A stretch of DNA of 64,000 nt from Zoroaster sp. YZ-2022. Taxonomy: Eukaryota; Echinodermata; Asteroidea; Forcipulatida; Zoroasteridae. Positions 44,946 to 56,400 of the stretch are shown here, in pieces; position 1 is the first letter of the stretch, and each line of letters starts with the position of its first letter. The notes below the pieces were generated by a model. The model ran no database searches, was not told where the DNA came from, and saw only the letters and a program-made list of their open reading frames with translations. Location of the stretch: positions 5,807,855-5,871,854 of the forward strand of contig CM055819.1 of the NCBI GenBank assembly GCA_029582265.1, in the 5' to 3' direction. The position numbers were made by a program, and so were the translations under genes.

Positions 44946-45940
44946 TCCAAGACGGCATAATTTCCCCAGCACCTTCGATCGACGAAACGCTGTGAAATTA
45001 CCAAAAGTGCGTAAGGACTTAAAAATCCAATCGAACATTATCTTCCCCTCCCGGCCGTGCAGACATTATATACGACCTTGGCCAATCACGCATGACATCT
45101 TATAGCGAAAGAATCAAGTGTATGGCGAGGCTACATCAGACCAATCGACCCAAATAAATATGCCGATGTGTGATGCATGCGATAGCTGTGGTGCTTGTCA
45201 GCGAAAACGATTTGTGTTTTGTGACGAAGATACTTAAAAATCAACCACTTTCCGGTAAATAATTCACATCTGATTTCAAGTAAATGTCATCCATGCCTGT
45301 AACATGCACCAACACTTTATAAGAATCGAGACAGATGTACACAAACGAAGTTGTGAAAGTTTTAGCTCATTTCATTATTAAGTCATTAACGAGAAAATAG
45401 CATATAGTTGGAATGCATTGAAGTCTATTCAGCATTAATTCTAATGTGGAAAATGCATCAGAGATTAGGTTAGCCCTATAGGACGATACTAGGCCCTATA
45501 CATTAAATCTTTCGATTAGGCTATCCTCTTTAACCCATCCGCGCTACATGTTCGGTTCATATCCATTATAACATGCACTTCGTGTCGCCATTATGTTGCC
45601 CGCGTAATTGTGAATTACTGATGTACGGAACACGGTCAATGAATTATTACGAATGAAAAGCACTTATCGGTCTCAGAGAGGAGTGGCGCACATTATTAGG
45701 GCTGTATTGTTTGTCATTAACGTGGAGCCCGGATCAAAATTGTGACAATCCTGAAAAACAAATGTCACCTGTGCGGCACCATATAATAATTAGTGACGTC
45801 ATGAGGTGCGTGATGGAATATCTCACGGGAATAATTAATACTATTTACCATTGGCACAAAAGGTCGATGTTATTTATTATAATTCAGGAGATAAATATAG
45901 CAGCAAGTGGTACTTCCTTTGTTTTGTTTAAGGTTGGATG
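44946..45940. other. No gene seen
   Basis: About 1 kb of unassigned sequence. A + strand frame beginning at 45711 continues into the family J element and is not credible as a gene. Confidence 0.5.
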
Positions 45941-46325
45941 TAGGGCTGTGCCGAATAACCAAATATTCGAATATTCGATCGATGTTCGAAAATCCGGTTG
46001 GTTTTTTCCAGTTCGAATATTCGAAGAAAAAATGCAGCTTCCGAAGAAAATAAAGTTTACTTTAATTTTTTTTCTTATTGGAGTTTCCATCATTACCCCC
46101 CCCCCCCCCCCTTCCCCCATCATCCTCTCGTCTACATTTGCAAGCCCATCCTATTCACAATGTTATTTGCGTGGTGTAGGTCAGGCAGTGCCAGGCCTTA
46201 TCCATCGTGCGTGCTCGTTGTATCACATGGCGCAATTTACAATCGGCAGCCTTCGAATATCGAATATTCGATCGAAATCAAAATCCGAATATCCGGTTAC
46301 CAAATTATTCGAAAACACAGCCCTA
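45941..46325 (+). mobile_element. hAT-like MITE (family J), copy 1
   Basis: Flanks GTTGGATG (45933-45940) and ATTGGATG (46326-46333) match at seven of eight bases. Ends TAGGGCTGTGCCGAATAACC and ACACAGCCCTA. The words TTCGAATATTCGAA and ATTCGATCGA are packed near both ends. A poly-C run is at 46097-46111. Confidence 0.9.
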
Positions 46326-46466
46326 ATTGGATGTGTTATACACCTTTTGTAATTACTCGATTACAAAATATTTGAATTATAATATATGTTGAGAATGTAT
46401 CAAAAAGCCTGATAAATGATCATCTCTGACAAGCTGTCGTTTTGGGGAAAACGTGAAACATATTAA

Positions 46467-46759
46467 CAGGCTTGTGATTTCTCAGGATTTTTCCTGATTT
46501 CAGGATTTTTAACAAATCTCCCTTTGCCTCAAAACTGTCTTGAAAGAAAAGAATTAGCCACCAAGAAAAAAAAAAAAGTAACCTGTATTGTGTCCAAACC
46601 TCTAGTTTCTTGTTTGTGTGGATGTGGAGAGTCTGTAAATCCTCCAAAATTAAACATGCAGGAGGTTCAGGGGGGCTTTGTCCTCTAGACCAAAGGGAGA
46701 CCCAGGCCTGCTACCCATTTTTTCACAGGATGTTTTACTTTTGTCAAATCACACCCCTG
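46467..46759 (+). mobile_element. Family P MITE, copy 3
   Basis: CAGGCTTGTGATTTCTCAGG to GTCAAATCACACCCCTG, bounded by ATATTAA at 46460-46466 and 46760-46766. Confidence 0.88.
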
Positions 46760-46922
46760 ATATTAAAGATTTGAAATTGACTCGATAATGACACATTGAA
46801 ATGAACTGAATTTTCCACATGTTTGTTTTGTGTACATCTCTCTTGATTCTTATAAAAAAGGATGCATTTACCGACACATTATTGTACCCAAAACTGCTTT
46901 TAAAGCCTGTATACAGGTTTGC

Positions 46923-47179
46923 TTAAAGGGACAGTATCGTCACAGTCTTAGCAGATTTAGGACAGGGCATGGAAACAGTAAATAATGAGCCAGTGAATGC
47001 GTAATAAGGATAAATTATGCAGCAGCCACGGTAACATGATCTTATCGCACCCTGTTATCTAGGCCAGTGCGCACTTGTGGAGTATTATTTTCACAGTTAC
47101 TGTATTCATCCAAAACTAGGACACCGATTCCATGCCCTGTCGACAGTCGGCTCTGATCGGGACGGTGTTGTCCCATTAA
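46923..47179. mobile_element. Family A TTAA-MITE, copy 13, rearranged
   Basis: Both ends carry TTAA and GGGACA/TGTCCC. The two inner flanks both look like the same end of the family (CTTAGCAGA and TCGGCTCTGATC), and the centre is expanded. It may be a chimera of two copies. Confidence 0.75.
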
Positions 47180-47870
47180 AGGTTATTTTGAGTGAAGATG
47201 AAAATAATAATGAGGATGACGAGAACGTTGATTGGAAATTGTTTGGGGGAAACGCCTGATAGGTTGATGTACGTTTTTAAGCCCTCCAGAATCCAGAGGT
47301 AAGTGTTGATTGACGTATCTGGGAAGGGTACCGGGGTAGGTGATACTGGAGTCTAGGCCAGCATCATAAAAGGTTTATTGCCTGCCGAGGAATGACAAGT
47401 GAGTAAGGTTATGAGTACTCTCTCTAATTCCTCATAGATTGTGTGATAGGTTATATTCAGCTATAGAAAGTCACTTAGGATCGAGCGTTAATATATTGAT
47501 CACTACACCGTTTCTTCCATGGTTCCCCCCCACCCCGAAACGTGCCGAGCTCTCACGGAAACATCCTATTTGATGGAAGTCACTTGCAGCCCCAAAACGA
47601 ACAGTTCAAGTCAATGGCAGTACAACGCAATTCCACTGAGCACGTACTACACGTTCAATGTACAAACAGGGTAAAATCTAGAAACTATGACAGAAGCAAT
47701 GGACTGATTGTAGCATATCGGTCGTAAATGCCAACCAGCCGGCAAAAGTCACATTAGAGATTATCGATTGTAATGGAAACCTTCACATGCATTGTAGCTA
47801 CAGGTGGAATGTTCACACAGGTTGGATTCAATCAAATGAGCTCGAAATTTGGTATTTACCATGTTGAAAT
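47180..47870. other. No gene seen
   Basis: No exon recognised; open frames are short. Confidence 0.45.
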
Positions 47871-48253
47871 TAGGGCTGTGCCGAATAACAGAATATTCGA
47901 ATATTCGATTGATGGTTCGAATATCCGGTTGGTTTTTTCCAGTTCTAATATTCGAAGAAAAAAAATGCAGCTTACGCAGAAAATAAAGTTTACGTTAATT
48001 TTTTTTCTTATTGGAGTTTCCATCATTATCCCCCCCCCCCCCCCCATCATCCTCTCGTCTACATTTGCAAGCCCATCCTATTCACAATGTTATTTGCGTG
48101 GTGTAGGTCAGGCAGTGCCAGGCCTTATCTATCGTGCGTGCTCGTCGTATCACGTGGCGCAATTACAATCGACAGCCTTCGAATATCGAATATTCCACCG
48201 AAATCAAAATCCGAATATCCGGTTACCAAATTATTCGAAAACACATAGCCCTA
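47871..48253 (+). mobile_element. hAT-like MITE (family J), copy 2
   Basis: TAGGGCTGTGCCGAATAACA to TTCGAAAACACATAGCCCTA, with a poly-C run (about 48030-48046) at the same internal place as copy 1. The target duplication is not clear. Confidence 0.88.
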
Positions 48254-48309
48254 TAAAATGAAAATGAACATCGCGCTGTACTTTTTTGGACCTTTAGGCC
48301 TACTGCAAG

Positions 48310-48622
48310 TTTTCAGAAGTGGGCCACGTGATCAAAACGCAAATAATTGGTTTACAAGAAATGTACGAGAATGAACTAGTGAAAGTTACAACTCGGTAAA
48401 AGATATCAGTTTCTGAGAAAAAAACGAAGAATCAAAGTTCATTTCTCCTGATTTACCACAAATCCCAGTGAGGTATGTGCATGACAATCAAGGAGAGAAA
48501 TTTGGTATTAACCATGTTGAAAAACTGGCGAAAGAACGAACATTGCGCTGAAAGTTGTTGACCATTACTGACAAAGATTTCAGAAGTGGGCCCCGTGACC
48601 AAAACGCAAATAATTGGTTTAA
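48310..48622. repeat. Direct repeats incl. GTGGGCC..AAATAATTGGTTT
   Basis: TTTCAGAAGTGGGCC(A/C)CGTGA then CAAAACGCAAATAATTGG occurs at about 48312 and 48579. Between them lies the repeat shared with 44826. Looks like a broken older repeat. Confidence 0.55.
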
Positions 48623-48796
48623 TTTTTACCGAGTACTGGGTCACCGGCATACAATGTAACAAATCAACGTAGGTGTTTGATTTAGATACCAGAGGGTCGA
48701 CATGCTGACGGTCGGCCCCGTAGAGAGCAACTTCAAGACGTATCGCCCGTGTTTTCCCGCTATTTTACCGCCAATAGTCGGTAATTACTAATTACT

Positions 48797-49185
48797 AAGG
48801 GTGGCCGTTTTCGGTTATTTCGGGAATCGGATACTCGAAATTGGAAATCATCGGATACCCGGGTACCCGTAATCAATTTTGTAAAAACAATAAGTACTCC
48901 CGAATGTATAAAATAACCAATATGAACACAAGTTTCTCTTGTTTTATTTGAGTCATAATAAATGTGGACTTACTGTAATAATTTCCAGCCGCTATAATAA
49001 AAACGATTCGTAGCATCCCTACCCCCCCCCCCCACACACACACAAAAAAGTTAACAAAAAATCAGAGACTTCCAATGTGTGGCTTAAAATGTTCCGACAA
49101 AATTTTCAAAAGTTGTTCACGGGTAAGTGGAACCGGGTACAGTTTCAGTCGGTTATCCGGGTACTGGGATACCCGGCACAGCCTC
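48797..49185 (+). mobile_element. hAT-like MITE (family I), copy 4
   Basis: AAGGGTGGCCGTTTTCGGTT to GGGATACCCGGCACAGCCT. A poly-C then CA repeat (49021-49044) interrupts it. Confidence 0.85.
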
Positions 49186-49363
49186 AAGTATGGAAAAGAA
49201 AGTAACTTGACAGTTAGGTTACTAGAATAAGACATATCATGGCCACAGTTATTCTGCACTGTTTTAGTTTAGATATGCATCATAGATTGTTCTGCATGTT
49301 ATTATAATGTATCCCACATAATTTATACAGTCGTTTTATTCACCAAACGAGGCTTGTGTAGAT

Positions 49364-49705
49364 TACGCTTGGGCGATATTGATTTGTTTTCATCCACGAT
49401 ATATCGGCAAACATATATCGATAGTATTATCGATATATATATCGCGATTACTTTTTTCATTCATGCATGATTGCTTTAGAGCTGATAACAATTAACAGGC
49501 ATGTACCCCCTCTACAAGCGTCACAATAAATTGAAGTAGTTCGCTTCCTAAAGCTGAAAAGACTGTCATAATTTTTGTTTCCATGGGATTTCTGACTTGA
49601 CTCACAATGGCGATTTTTTTAAATCTCGATAATTTTTTTAAATCGCGATTTGCCACTATCTCGTAATCGCGATATTCGATATTATCGTGTTATCGCCCAA
49701 GCTTA
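49364..49705. mobile_element. hAT-like MITE (family L) with ATATCGAT words
   Basis: Perfect 8-bp direct repeat GTGTAGAT at 49356-49363 and 49706-49713. Ends TACGCTTGGGCGATA and TATCGCCCAAGCTTA. Interior ends hold ATATATCGATA, ATCGATATATATATCGCGAT and AATCGCGATATTCGATATTA. Confidence 0.92.
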
Positions 49706-49713
49706 GTGTAGAT

Positions 49714-51225
49714 AGAAGAGCCTTATACATCTTCGTCTCAGGTGACAGATATCTCTTATCGGGCCAATACACGGTCCAAAATATGCATGGGCTCACGGTA
49801 ATTTTGGCTTGAACTAATTTGGGGGGATAGCGCCCAGCATATTAAACAGCATGCGCCGTAAAGATTTACACTACTGAATAAACTTAATAATCAATTGAAA
49901 ACTAGTTTTTACGGCCAAAATAACAAGTTGATGTTAGGATAAACAGCAAAAATGCATATTCTTCACCGGAAACAAAATTAGCTTTTAAGGGACAATGTCG
50001 TCACGATGAACAGGGCATGGAATCGGAGTGCTTGTTTTAGATATTTAAAACCCCAGATTATTTCTTGTTGGCTTAATATAGGTTCACGTAGAATGTCTTG
50101 AGAGCGAGGGAAGTTAACAGTCAATGGTCTTGTTATCCCTGCTGTCCTGTGTAGGATTCTGATATGCCTCCCAAGCTTGTAAGCTCTATGTAATTTTGGA
50201 TATTAAATAAATATATTGGTTCTGCAACAATTTAATTCAACGAACCGCTCGGCTGCCATACCCACTAAGCTTATAAATGAGAGCAATTTCAGAAAAACCC
50301 ATTAGGCAGACTATCTAGGAAAAAAACAACTGGTCACATTCCCGCGCATTTGATCAGCATAACCACGACACACACTCGGCGCCCGCAGGGGGAGAACTCA
50401 CAATTGGAGAGATTGCAGCCCTCTTTCCAAATCCAAAAACGGAAAAAATAAAGTATGTGTAATCTCGTCCATTTGCCAACAAACGCACGTACTTGCAAGC
50501 GTATACAAACATTGTGGCTCATTACTCTTTCGAAAGGGAGATAGGTTTTCAGCACAAAAAAGGGGCACCAGTAATCCAGCCAAGCTAATGCTTCACGTCC
50601 CTCCGTGTATAGTTCCTCCCACACAAGTCATGACAAACACAGTACGTATGGTTGTTTGCCTATACCGTATGTCGGCTTGATTATGATTGTGTGCTAGGCC
50701 TATATCCCCTAGGTAGTATTTCCGAACAACAATAGAATTGCGCTGCAAGCGGATGAGTTCCATTCGACTAATAATTTTAATTATGAATTTCTCCCAAAGA
50801 GCCTTCCCTCAAACTCGTTTGTAATTATAGATTATTAAGAGAGAAAACATGAAACCACGCGTATTGCGTCGTTAAATTAACGGTAAAGACTTTATATTTA
50901 ATAACGGTTTATTTTAAAAAGAAAATAATATCATAACATATACACAATTATTATAATAAAAACACTGAGTTATTCCTAAGTCTAGTTCCTGCTACATTTG
51001 AATTTCCAGTTTGAAATGCTAAACCTTTAAAGAGTCATCAGATACAGTTTCGTACAATATTTGATAAACATTGATTTTGTTTTCTTTGATAATCATTTTG
51101 TTAGTATCGATTATAGGCCTAGGCCCTATAATTTGTAGCACCAAATTGTGAAACAATAGGATGTGTGTGTAATTAAGCAAAATAATTATTATAGGTGAAC
51201 AGGCATGTGTACGTCCTCTTTAAAC
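49714..51225. other. No gene; family A fragment at 49985-50041
   Basis: TTAAGGGACAATGTCGTCAC to GTGCTTGTTTTAGAT is the left end of family A (copy 14). Open frames at 50334-50624 on the - strand carry no recognisable motif. Confidence 0.55.
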
Positions 51226-51790
51226 CAGGCCTGTGATTTCTCAGGATTTTTCCTAATTTCAGGATTTTTTTTTTCAAATCTTCCTTTGCCTTAAATTTTC
51301 TTGAAAGAAGAGAAGTAGCCACCAAGGAAAAAAAGAAGTAGCCTGTGTTGTTTCCAAACCTCTGTTAAAAAATTGTTCATTTATAGTAAGTTGTTTTGTC
51401 AATAGGCATGACGGAGACTTCTTTATTATACAGCAGATTATACAGCAACATTTTGCCTTGTGCATCAACAGCAGACCTGCTGTAACTTTACATACAGAGA
51501 ATAGGAACGTAACCATTTAGTAATGGCACATTTCTGTATATTCACAGGAAAATCTGAAAACAGCAATTTATGCTGTATTTAAAAAAAATTCTTTTCAACA
51601 GAAAAACTACTGTGAACTCACACAATTTTTTAGTGTAGTTTCTTATTTGTAGGGATGTGGAAAGTCTGTAAATCCTCCAAAATTATACATCCACGAGGTT
51701 CAGAGGGCTTTGTCCTCTAGACCAAAGGGAGACCCAGGCCCGCTATACCCATTTTTCAGGATTTTTTACTTTTGTCAAACCACACCCGTG
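51226..51790 (+). mobile_element. Family P MITE, copy 4, split by family Q
   Basis: Starts CAGGCCTGTGATTTCTCAGG and ends GTCAAACCACACCCGTG. The interior is interrupted at 51365-51636 by family Q; P sequence resumes with AGTTTCTTATTTGTAGGG. Confidence 0.85.
51365..51636 (+). mobile_element. Family Q MITE inside family P
   Basis: Shares TTCATTTA(T/C)AGTAAGTTG, TTGTGCATCAACAGCAGACC and CAACAGAAAAACT(A/G)CTGTG with copies at 52826 (reverse) and 54354. Both ends have TTACAGT/ACTGT-like inverted words. Confidence 0.8.
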
Positions 51791-52528
51791 ATAACTCATT
51801 ATAATATCCATAGAAACCTCAACTGTTATGCCAAATTCATGCAAATACTGGATTTTATATAGGTTAACTCGTGTTCGTGGGTCATTAGCAAAGGGTCCGT
51901 GTTTTTTAACGCGGTTAAATCGAGTAGATGAAGCTAATTACGGTATCGCAGAATACAATCTACGTAAGTTCATCCTTCAATTACACTTCAGCGCAGTGTC
52001 AAGTCCCGCGCGCGCTTCGATTCTCTTCACTCCCTTCATTTGCTTCACGTTATTTACAGGAGATCATAGCGGCCCCGGCCCTAATTTGGTCACATTTAGA
52101 CCTATATTTGGAGGGCGCCGCTGTGTAACGTCAACACAGTGTGACGATGGCGTGACTGAACTGCAAGATGGATACTGAACTTGTACGTCAAACAGTTGCA
52201 CCCATTGATAACGTGCGTTTCTGCACGTAAAGCACCAGCATACTAAAAACGACCTATACCTGGGACGGAGCGCCTGCTCGGATAGCGATATTGCAATGAA
52301 TATAAGCCTCTGGGAAATATCAGTCAAATTTTACAAGATTGGCAAGACACAAATTAAACTGACAGATTTTGATATTAAGAATTCTGTTAGTAATTTCATT
52401 ACTTCCTGTATTTATCTATAGACAGAAAAAACGGTTTCCAATTGTGTGCTCTGGCTATACAATTAGCATAAAAACGTAAACATACAATAACACAATACGT
52501 TAAAAGGGGGTGTACACCACATGGTAAT
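51791..52528. other. No convincing gene
   Basis: Somewhat GC-richer at 51990-52170, with overlapping open frames on both strands. None has a domain pattern plus splice sites. Confidence 0.4.
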
Positions 52529-52717
52529 TAAAGGGAACGATTAACATGGCATGGAATCAGAGTGCTAGTTTTAGATTAACTCAGTGACTGAAAATAACAC
52601 CCCGCATGATAAGGTCATATTACCGTTGCTGCTGCATAAATGAGCCAGTAATTTTCAGTCACTGCGTTCATCTTAAATTAGGACACCGATTCCATGCCGG
52701 CCCCGTTGAAAGTCTGA
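52529..52717 (+). mobile_element. Family A TTAA-MITE, copy 15
   Basis: TTAAAGGGAACGATTAACATGG to CCCCGTTGAAAGTCTGAGAT. A deletion near the left end removes the TATCGTCA part, and the right terminal repeat is lost. Confidence 0.8.
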
Positions 52718-52825
52718 GATCCAGTTCCTCATTAGAATCAATTTTTTTAATCTTCTTTAATACGATAAACTGAAACAAACTGACACTTTCACAGGTTAGT
52801 GTTAGAAAACAATTCAGCATTCATA

Positions 52826-53092
52826 GTGTCCACAGTAGTTTTTCTGTTGAAAAGAACCAAACATTTACACCAGAAATTGCCGTTTTCAGATTTCCTGTGA
52901 ATATACAGAAATGTGCCGTTACTAAATGGTTACGTTTCTATTCTCTGTAAAGTTACAGCAGGTCTGCTGTTGATGCACAAGGGAAGATTCTGCTGTATAA
53001 TAAAGAATCTGCTGTGTAATAAAGAAGTCTCCGTTATGCCAATTGACAAAACAACTTACTGTATATGAACCCAAAAAAAATTAACAGTGTGA
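52826..53092 (-). mobile_element. Family Q MITE, copy 2
   Basis: Reverse orientation: CACAGTAGTTTTTCTGTTGA through CAGCAGGTCTGCTGTTGATG to AACAACTTACTGTATATGAA. Not inside a family P element, so Q is an independent family. Confidence 0.8.
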
Positions 53093-53284
53093 ATAATGAA
53101 TTAGATAATGCTTAAAGTAAATGTGTTAAATTATCGCCGCTGACAATGTGCCATAACAATTGGAGCAATTCTCTGATGAACGATACTCAATCAGTGTGTC
53201 ATTGTTTCATGAAAACCGAACGTTAATTTATTAATTTGACGTATTTTACTTGTATACAAATTCAAGGCGAATTTATGCAGTAAA

Positions 53285-53785
53285 GAATATGTAGTCTTAT
53301 CAGTTTAAAAACTTAAAACATATGACAAAAGTTACACAGCATCAGTTCGCGTTGGGAATAAAAAAGTTTTTCTGGGCCCCTGTGCGGGTTTCTTTTCCCC
53401 ATAAGAACACGTTAATGAAAGCTTCCACAGCGCGTGGCCACGTCTACCGAGCATGTCACTGTACACTCGGCTCGTTGCCACGTCAACCGAGCATGCATAC
53501 AAATATTCCGGAGTTTCCTCTGGCGTGTATAGACGCTCTCCGATCCGTGGTGCTAAAACAAATTGCGTGTATACACGGCCTCCGACGCGAACTGGTTTTA
53601 AGGCATATTTCATTGAAAGATTAGTTTTTTTTCTAAAGCAATTTCAGTGAACAAGTCAGGGATATGTAATCTTATTAGATTAAAAACTTAAAAGATAAAC
53701 AAAATTACAGAGCAGTATAAAGGCATATCTCATTGAAAGATTAAAAAAGTTTTTTAAAGCAATTTCAGTGAACAGTTCGTGGATC
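53285..53785. repeat. Two diverged direct repeats
   Basis: AAGGCAT ATTTCATTGAAAGATTA and AAAGCAATTTCAGTGAACA occur at 53600-53660 and again at 53720-53780. TTAAAAACTTAAAA with TTACA(C/G)AGCA occurs at about 53305 and 53682. No gene function seen; 53786-54281 is unassigned. Confidence 0.55.
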
Positions 53786-54281
53786 ATAACTGTCATCTTA
53801 ATCCAAAATAAGAGCCAATAATAAATAAGAATCCATTGGGTATAAGGGTAACAGATTACAGCACTAGTCTGAAACTACATTAAGATTGTAAGTTTTGTAA
53901 GAACAGGCTAAGTTACTGTCATATTTCTAGTACATGTGATTTTATATAAACTATACTTCCTCAAACCATTTTCTCCCCACAAATCAAATTACGGTTCCCG
54001 CGATTATTTTTAGAATGCAGAAACACGTACTTTTTCAGTGACGTCTTTTAAGATGCAGCGTCCGTGTGACTTTTTTTCACCGGTGATTTCCCGCCAACTT
54101 TGATTCTAACCTGAACATGACTTGTTTATTTTCGTAAAAGAATGGAAAACGACAATTTAAATTGAAATCTTTCACAAATTTATTGTTAAAAAGCATGACT
54201 TAATTGTAATTAAATTCAGATTTCGGAATTTATTTAGGCCTACATTGTTAAAAAAAATTATTGTTCATTACTGTAAGTTGA

Positions 54282-54641
54282 AGAGAAGAGAAGTAGCCAC
54301 CAACTTGGTGACCAAGGAAAGAAAGAAGTAGCCTGTGTTGTTTCCATACCTCTGTTAAAAATTGCTGTTCATTTACAGTAAGTTGTTTTGTCAATTACGG
54401 AGGCATTACAGAGACTTCTTTATTACACAGCAGATTCTTTGTTATACAGCAAAATTTTCCCTTGTGCATCAACAGCAGACCTGCTGTAACTTTACATACA
54501 GAGAATAGGAACGTAACCATTTAGTAATGGCACATTTCTGTATATTCACAGAAAAGTCTGAAAACGGCAATTTCTTCTGTAAATTTTTGATCGTTTTCAA
54601 CAGAAAAACTGCTGTGAACTTACACACTTTTGTACAGTGTA
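54282..54641 (+). mobile_element. Family P piece joined to family Q (copy 3)
   Basis: 54282-54353 is family P (GAAGAGAAGTAGCCACCAAC to TTGTTTCCATACCTCTG). It runs into family Q at exactly the same base as at 51365. P does not resume after Q. The shared junction means this composite was copied, rather than Q inserting twice. Confidence 0.8.
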
Positions 54642-54947
54642 CTGTGAAAAACAAGCCTCTAACGCTTTTGTATTCATTTTAAATGTTGGTATAAATTTGT
54701 CATTTTAAAGAATGCTTCCTACACGAGTAATAGTGTTTTTCAGATCTTCCGTGATTCAGTTGGTAAATAGTAAACGAACACGTCTGTTACATCTTTAAAA
54801 ATGATCTCGAAGACCGATCTTCATCTTGTCTCTGCGGATGTTGACCTATTCATCACAGGCAGTGTCCAAGCCATTCAGTGGGAATGCATAATTGTCACTT
54901 ACATGTTTAGTTAGGGAGCGCATGCTTGCAGTTATACCGTAAAGGTA

Positions 54948-55045
54948 ATTCAAATGGAGGATGGAGCCCGAGGGAAGGTCATGTCGTGAGTCACGACATG
55001 ACCTTCCCTCCGGGTCAATATCCAAAGTTCATACTCCATTTGAAT
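54948..55045. mobile_element. Small palindromic element, 19-bp perfect core arms
   Basis: AGGGAAGGTCATGTCGTGA (54971-54989) is followed after a single G by its exact complement (54991-55009). Outer words ATTCAAATGGAG and CTCCATTTGAAT give terminal repeats. About 98 bp. Confidence 0.8.
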
Positions 55046-55056
55046 GAATGACCCTA

Positions 55057-55535
55057 TAAGGCTGTGCGTTTTCGGTTATTTCGGGACCGAATACCCGAAA
55101 TTGGAAATCTTTGGATACCCGGGTACCCGTAAACAATTTTGTAAAAACAGAAATACTTCCAACTGCATAAAATAACCAATATGAACACAAGATTATCTTG
55201 TCATAATAAATGTGGACTTACTGTAGTAATAATTCATGCGTCCCACACTCGCACTAATCCAATGAATAATTTTGAATAGGCACAAATACCAACTCGTCAT
55301 ACTGGCACGACGGCAGTCTCAAAACGAACTAAATACATCAAACAAAAGCCATCAAGTCTGTGAAAGGCTGTCGGCAAATGTTACTTTTAAATCTTTTTCT
55401 TCAAAAATAAGAGACCATTTGTGTGGCTTAAATGTTCAGTCGGATTTTAAAAAAAAGTCGTTTGCGGGTAATTGAAATCGGGTAATGACAGTTTCGGTCG
55501 GGTACCCGGTTACCCGGATACCCGTCATAGCCTTA
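55057..55535 (+). mobile_element. hAT-like MITE (family I), copy 5
   Basis: TAAGGCTGTGCGTTTTCGGT to GGATACCCGTCATAGCCTTA. Longer than the other copies because the middle holds about 100 extra bases. Confidence 0.85.
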
Positions 55536-56400
55536 GTCGTGACCGGAATCAGTACCAAATTCGATTGCGCTATGGGTAGTGAAACGGGTTTCTATAGTAC
55601 CCGTATTCAACTACTGTCATCTTATCATGCAACAACCAATTTTGTTGTTCCGGTTCCCCCGTTAAGACCCGCGACATTTATATTCGTAGGCGCGATGGGC
55701 CAACAGCTATCTGGGTCAATGTTGACCAAAACAGGCGTGTGTGTGATAATGAACCCAAGGTGGCTATCGAGTGGTAAAGATAAGGTTGCTTCGCAGCACG
55801 CGGTTGAACTCTATGAAGTACAGAAAATAACGATTACTGTTTTTTTTTTAAAAACACACAGGAGTTTTAAAGAAAAATGTGTACAAAAAGAATCTCAAAG
55901 GAATTATTGTACTCGAAAACAAGAGGCTAATCCAATTGATTTGTTAATTTTGTCCTATCCAAAAATGATTTCATCAAAATCTTTACTAGAAACAAAGCTC
56001 TGTGCTACTTATATGGAAACGATGTTAGTTTCTCATTTGTATAATACGCTTTCCTGTGTTCTTAAAGATGGACTACAACGGAATAATGATAAGTGCTGTA
56101 TTGCTGTTTTCGTTCGAGAAATGTGTAATGATTACTAACATATTATTATTATTCAATAAAACTTGTTCCTTCATGCAAAAAAAAACTCAATTTGATCGGC
56201 GTTCTACGACCCAGAAAAGCCCAGTTTCACCAAAAGCCTCAACTCATGAATAATTCATACTTCGTGTGTGACGTAGCACCCATGACGCTTTGTTACCCGT
56301 CCCACGCACAACAGTCGATCGTGTACTGTATGCATTTACCATACATGCAATGCGGAACAACAGCGGACAAGCGACATCTTCTAGACCGAAAACAGCGAAA
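55536..56400. other. No convincing gene; region upstream of the P2X7-like gene
   Basis: A 217-codon + strand frame (55485-56138) starts inside the family I element and has no recognisable domain, so I do not call it. 56265-56400 may be promoter and 5' UTR of the next gene: GTGTGACGTAGC (half CRE) lies at about 56269 and the start codon context is GCGAAAATGT. Confidence 0.4.

Noticed and set aside
45711..46352. 213-codon + strand frame
   Set aside because: It runs through the family J transposon copy and its poly-C tract. The similar frame at 47773-48261 exists only because that is a second J copy. No domain pattern.
51828..52178. 116-codon + strand frame in GC-richer DNA
   Set aside because: Overlaps an equally open - strand frame, no domain recognised, no supporting splice sites.
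55485..56138. 217-codon + strand frame, longest in the window
   Set aside because: Starts inside the end of a family I MITE, has no recognisable motif, and its composition looks like AT-rich intergenic DNA. Kept only as unlikely.
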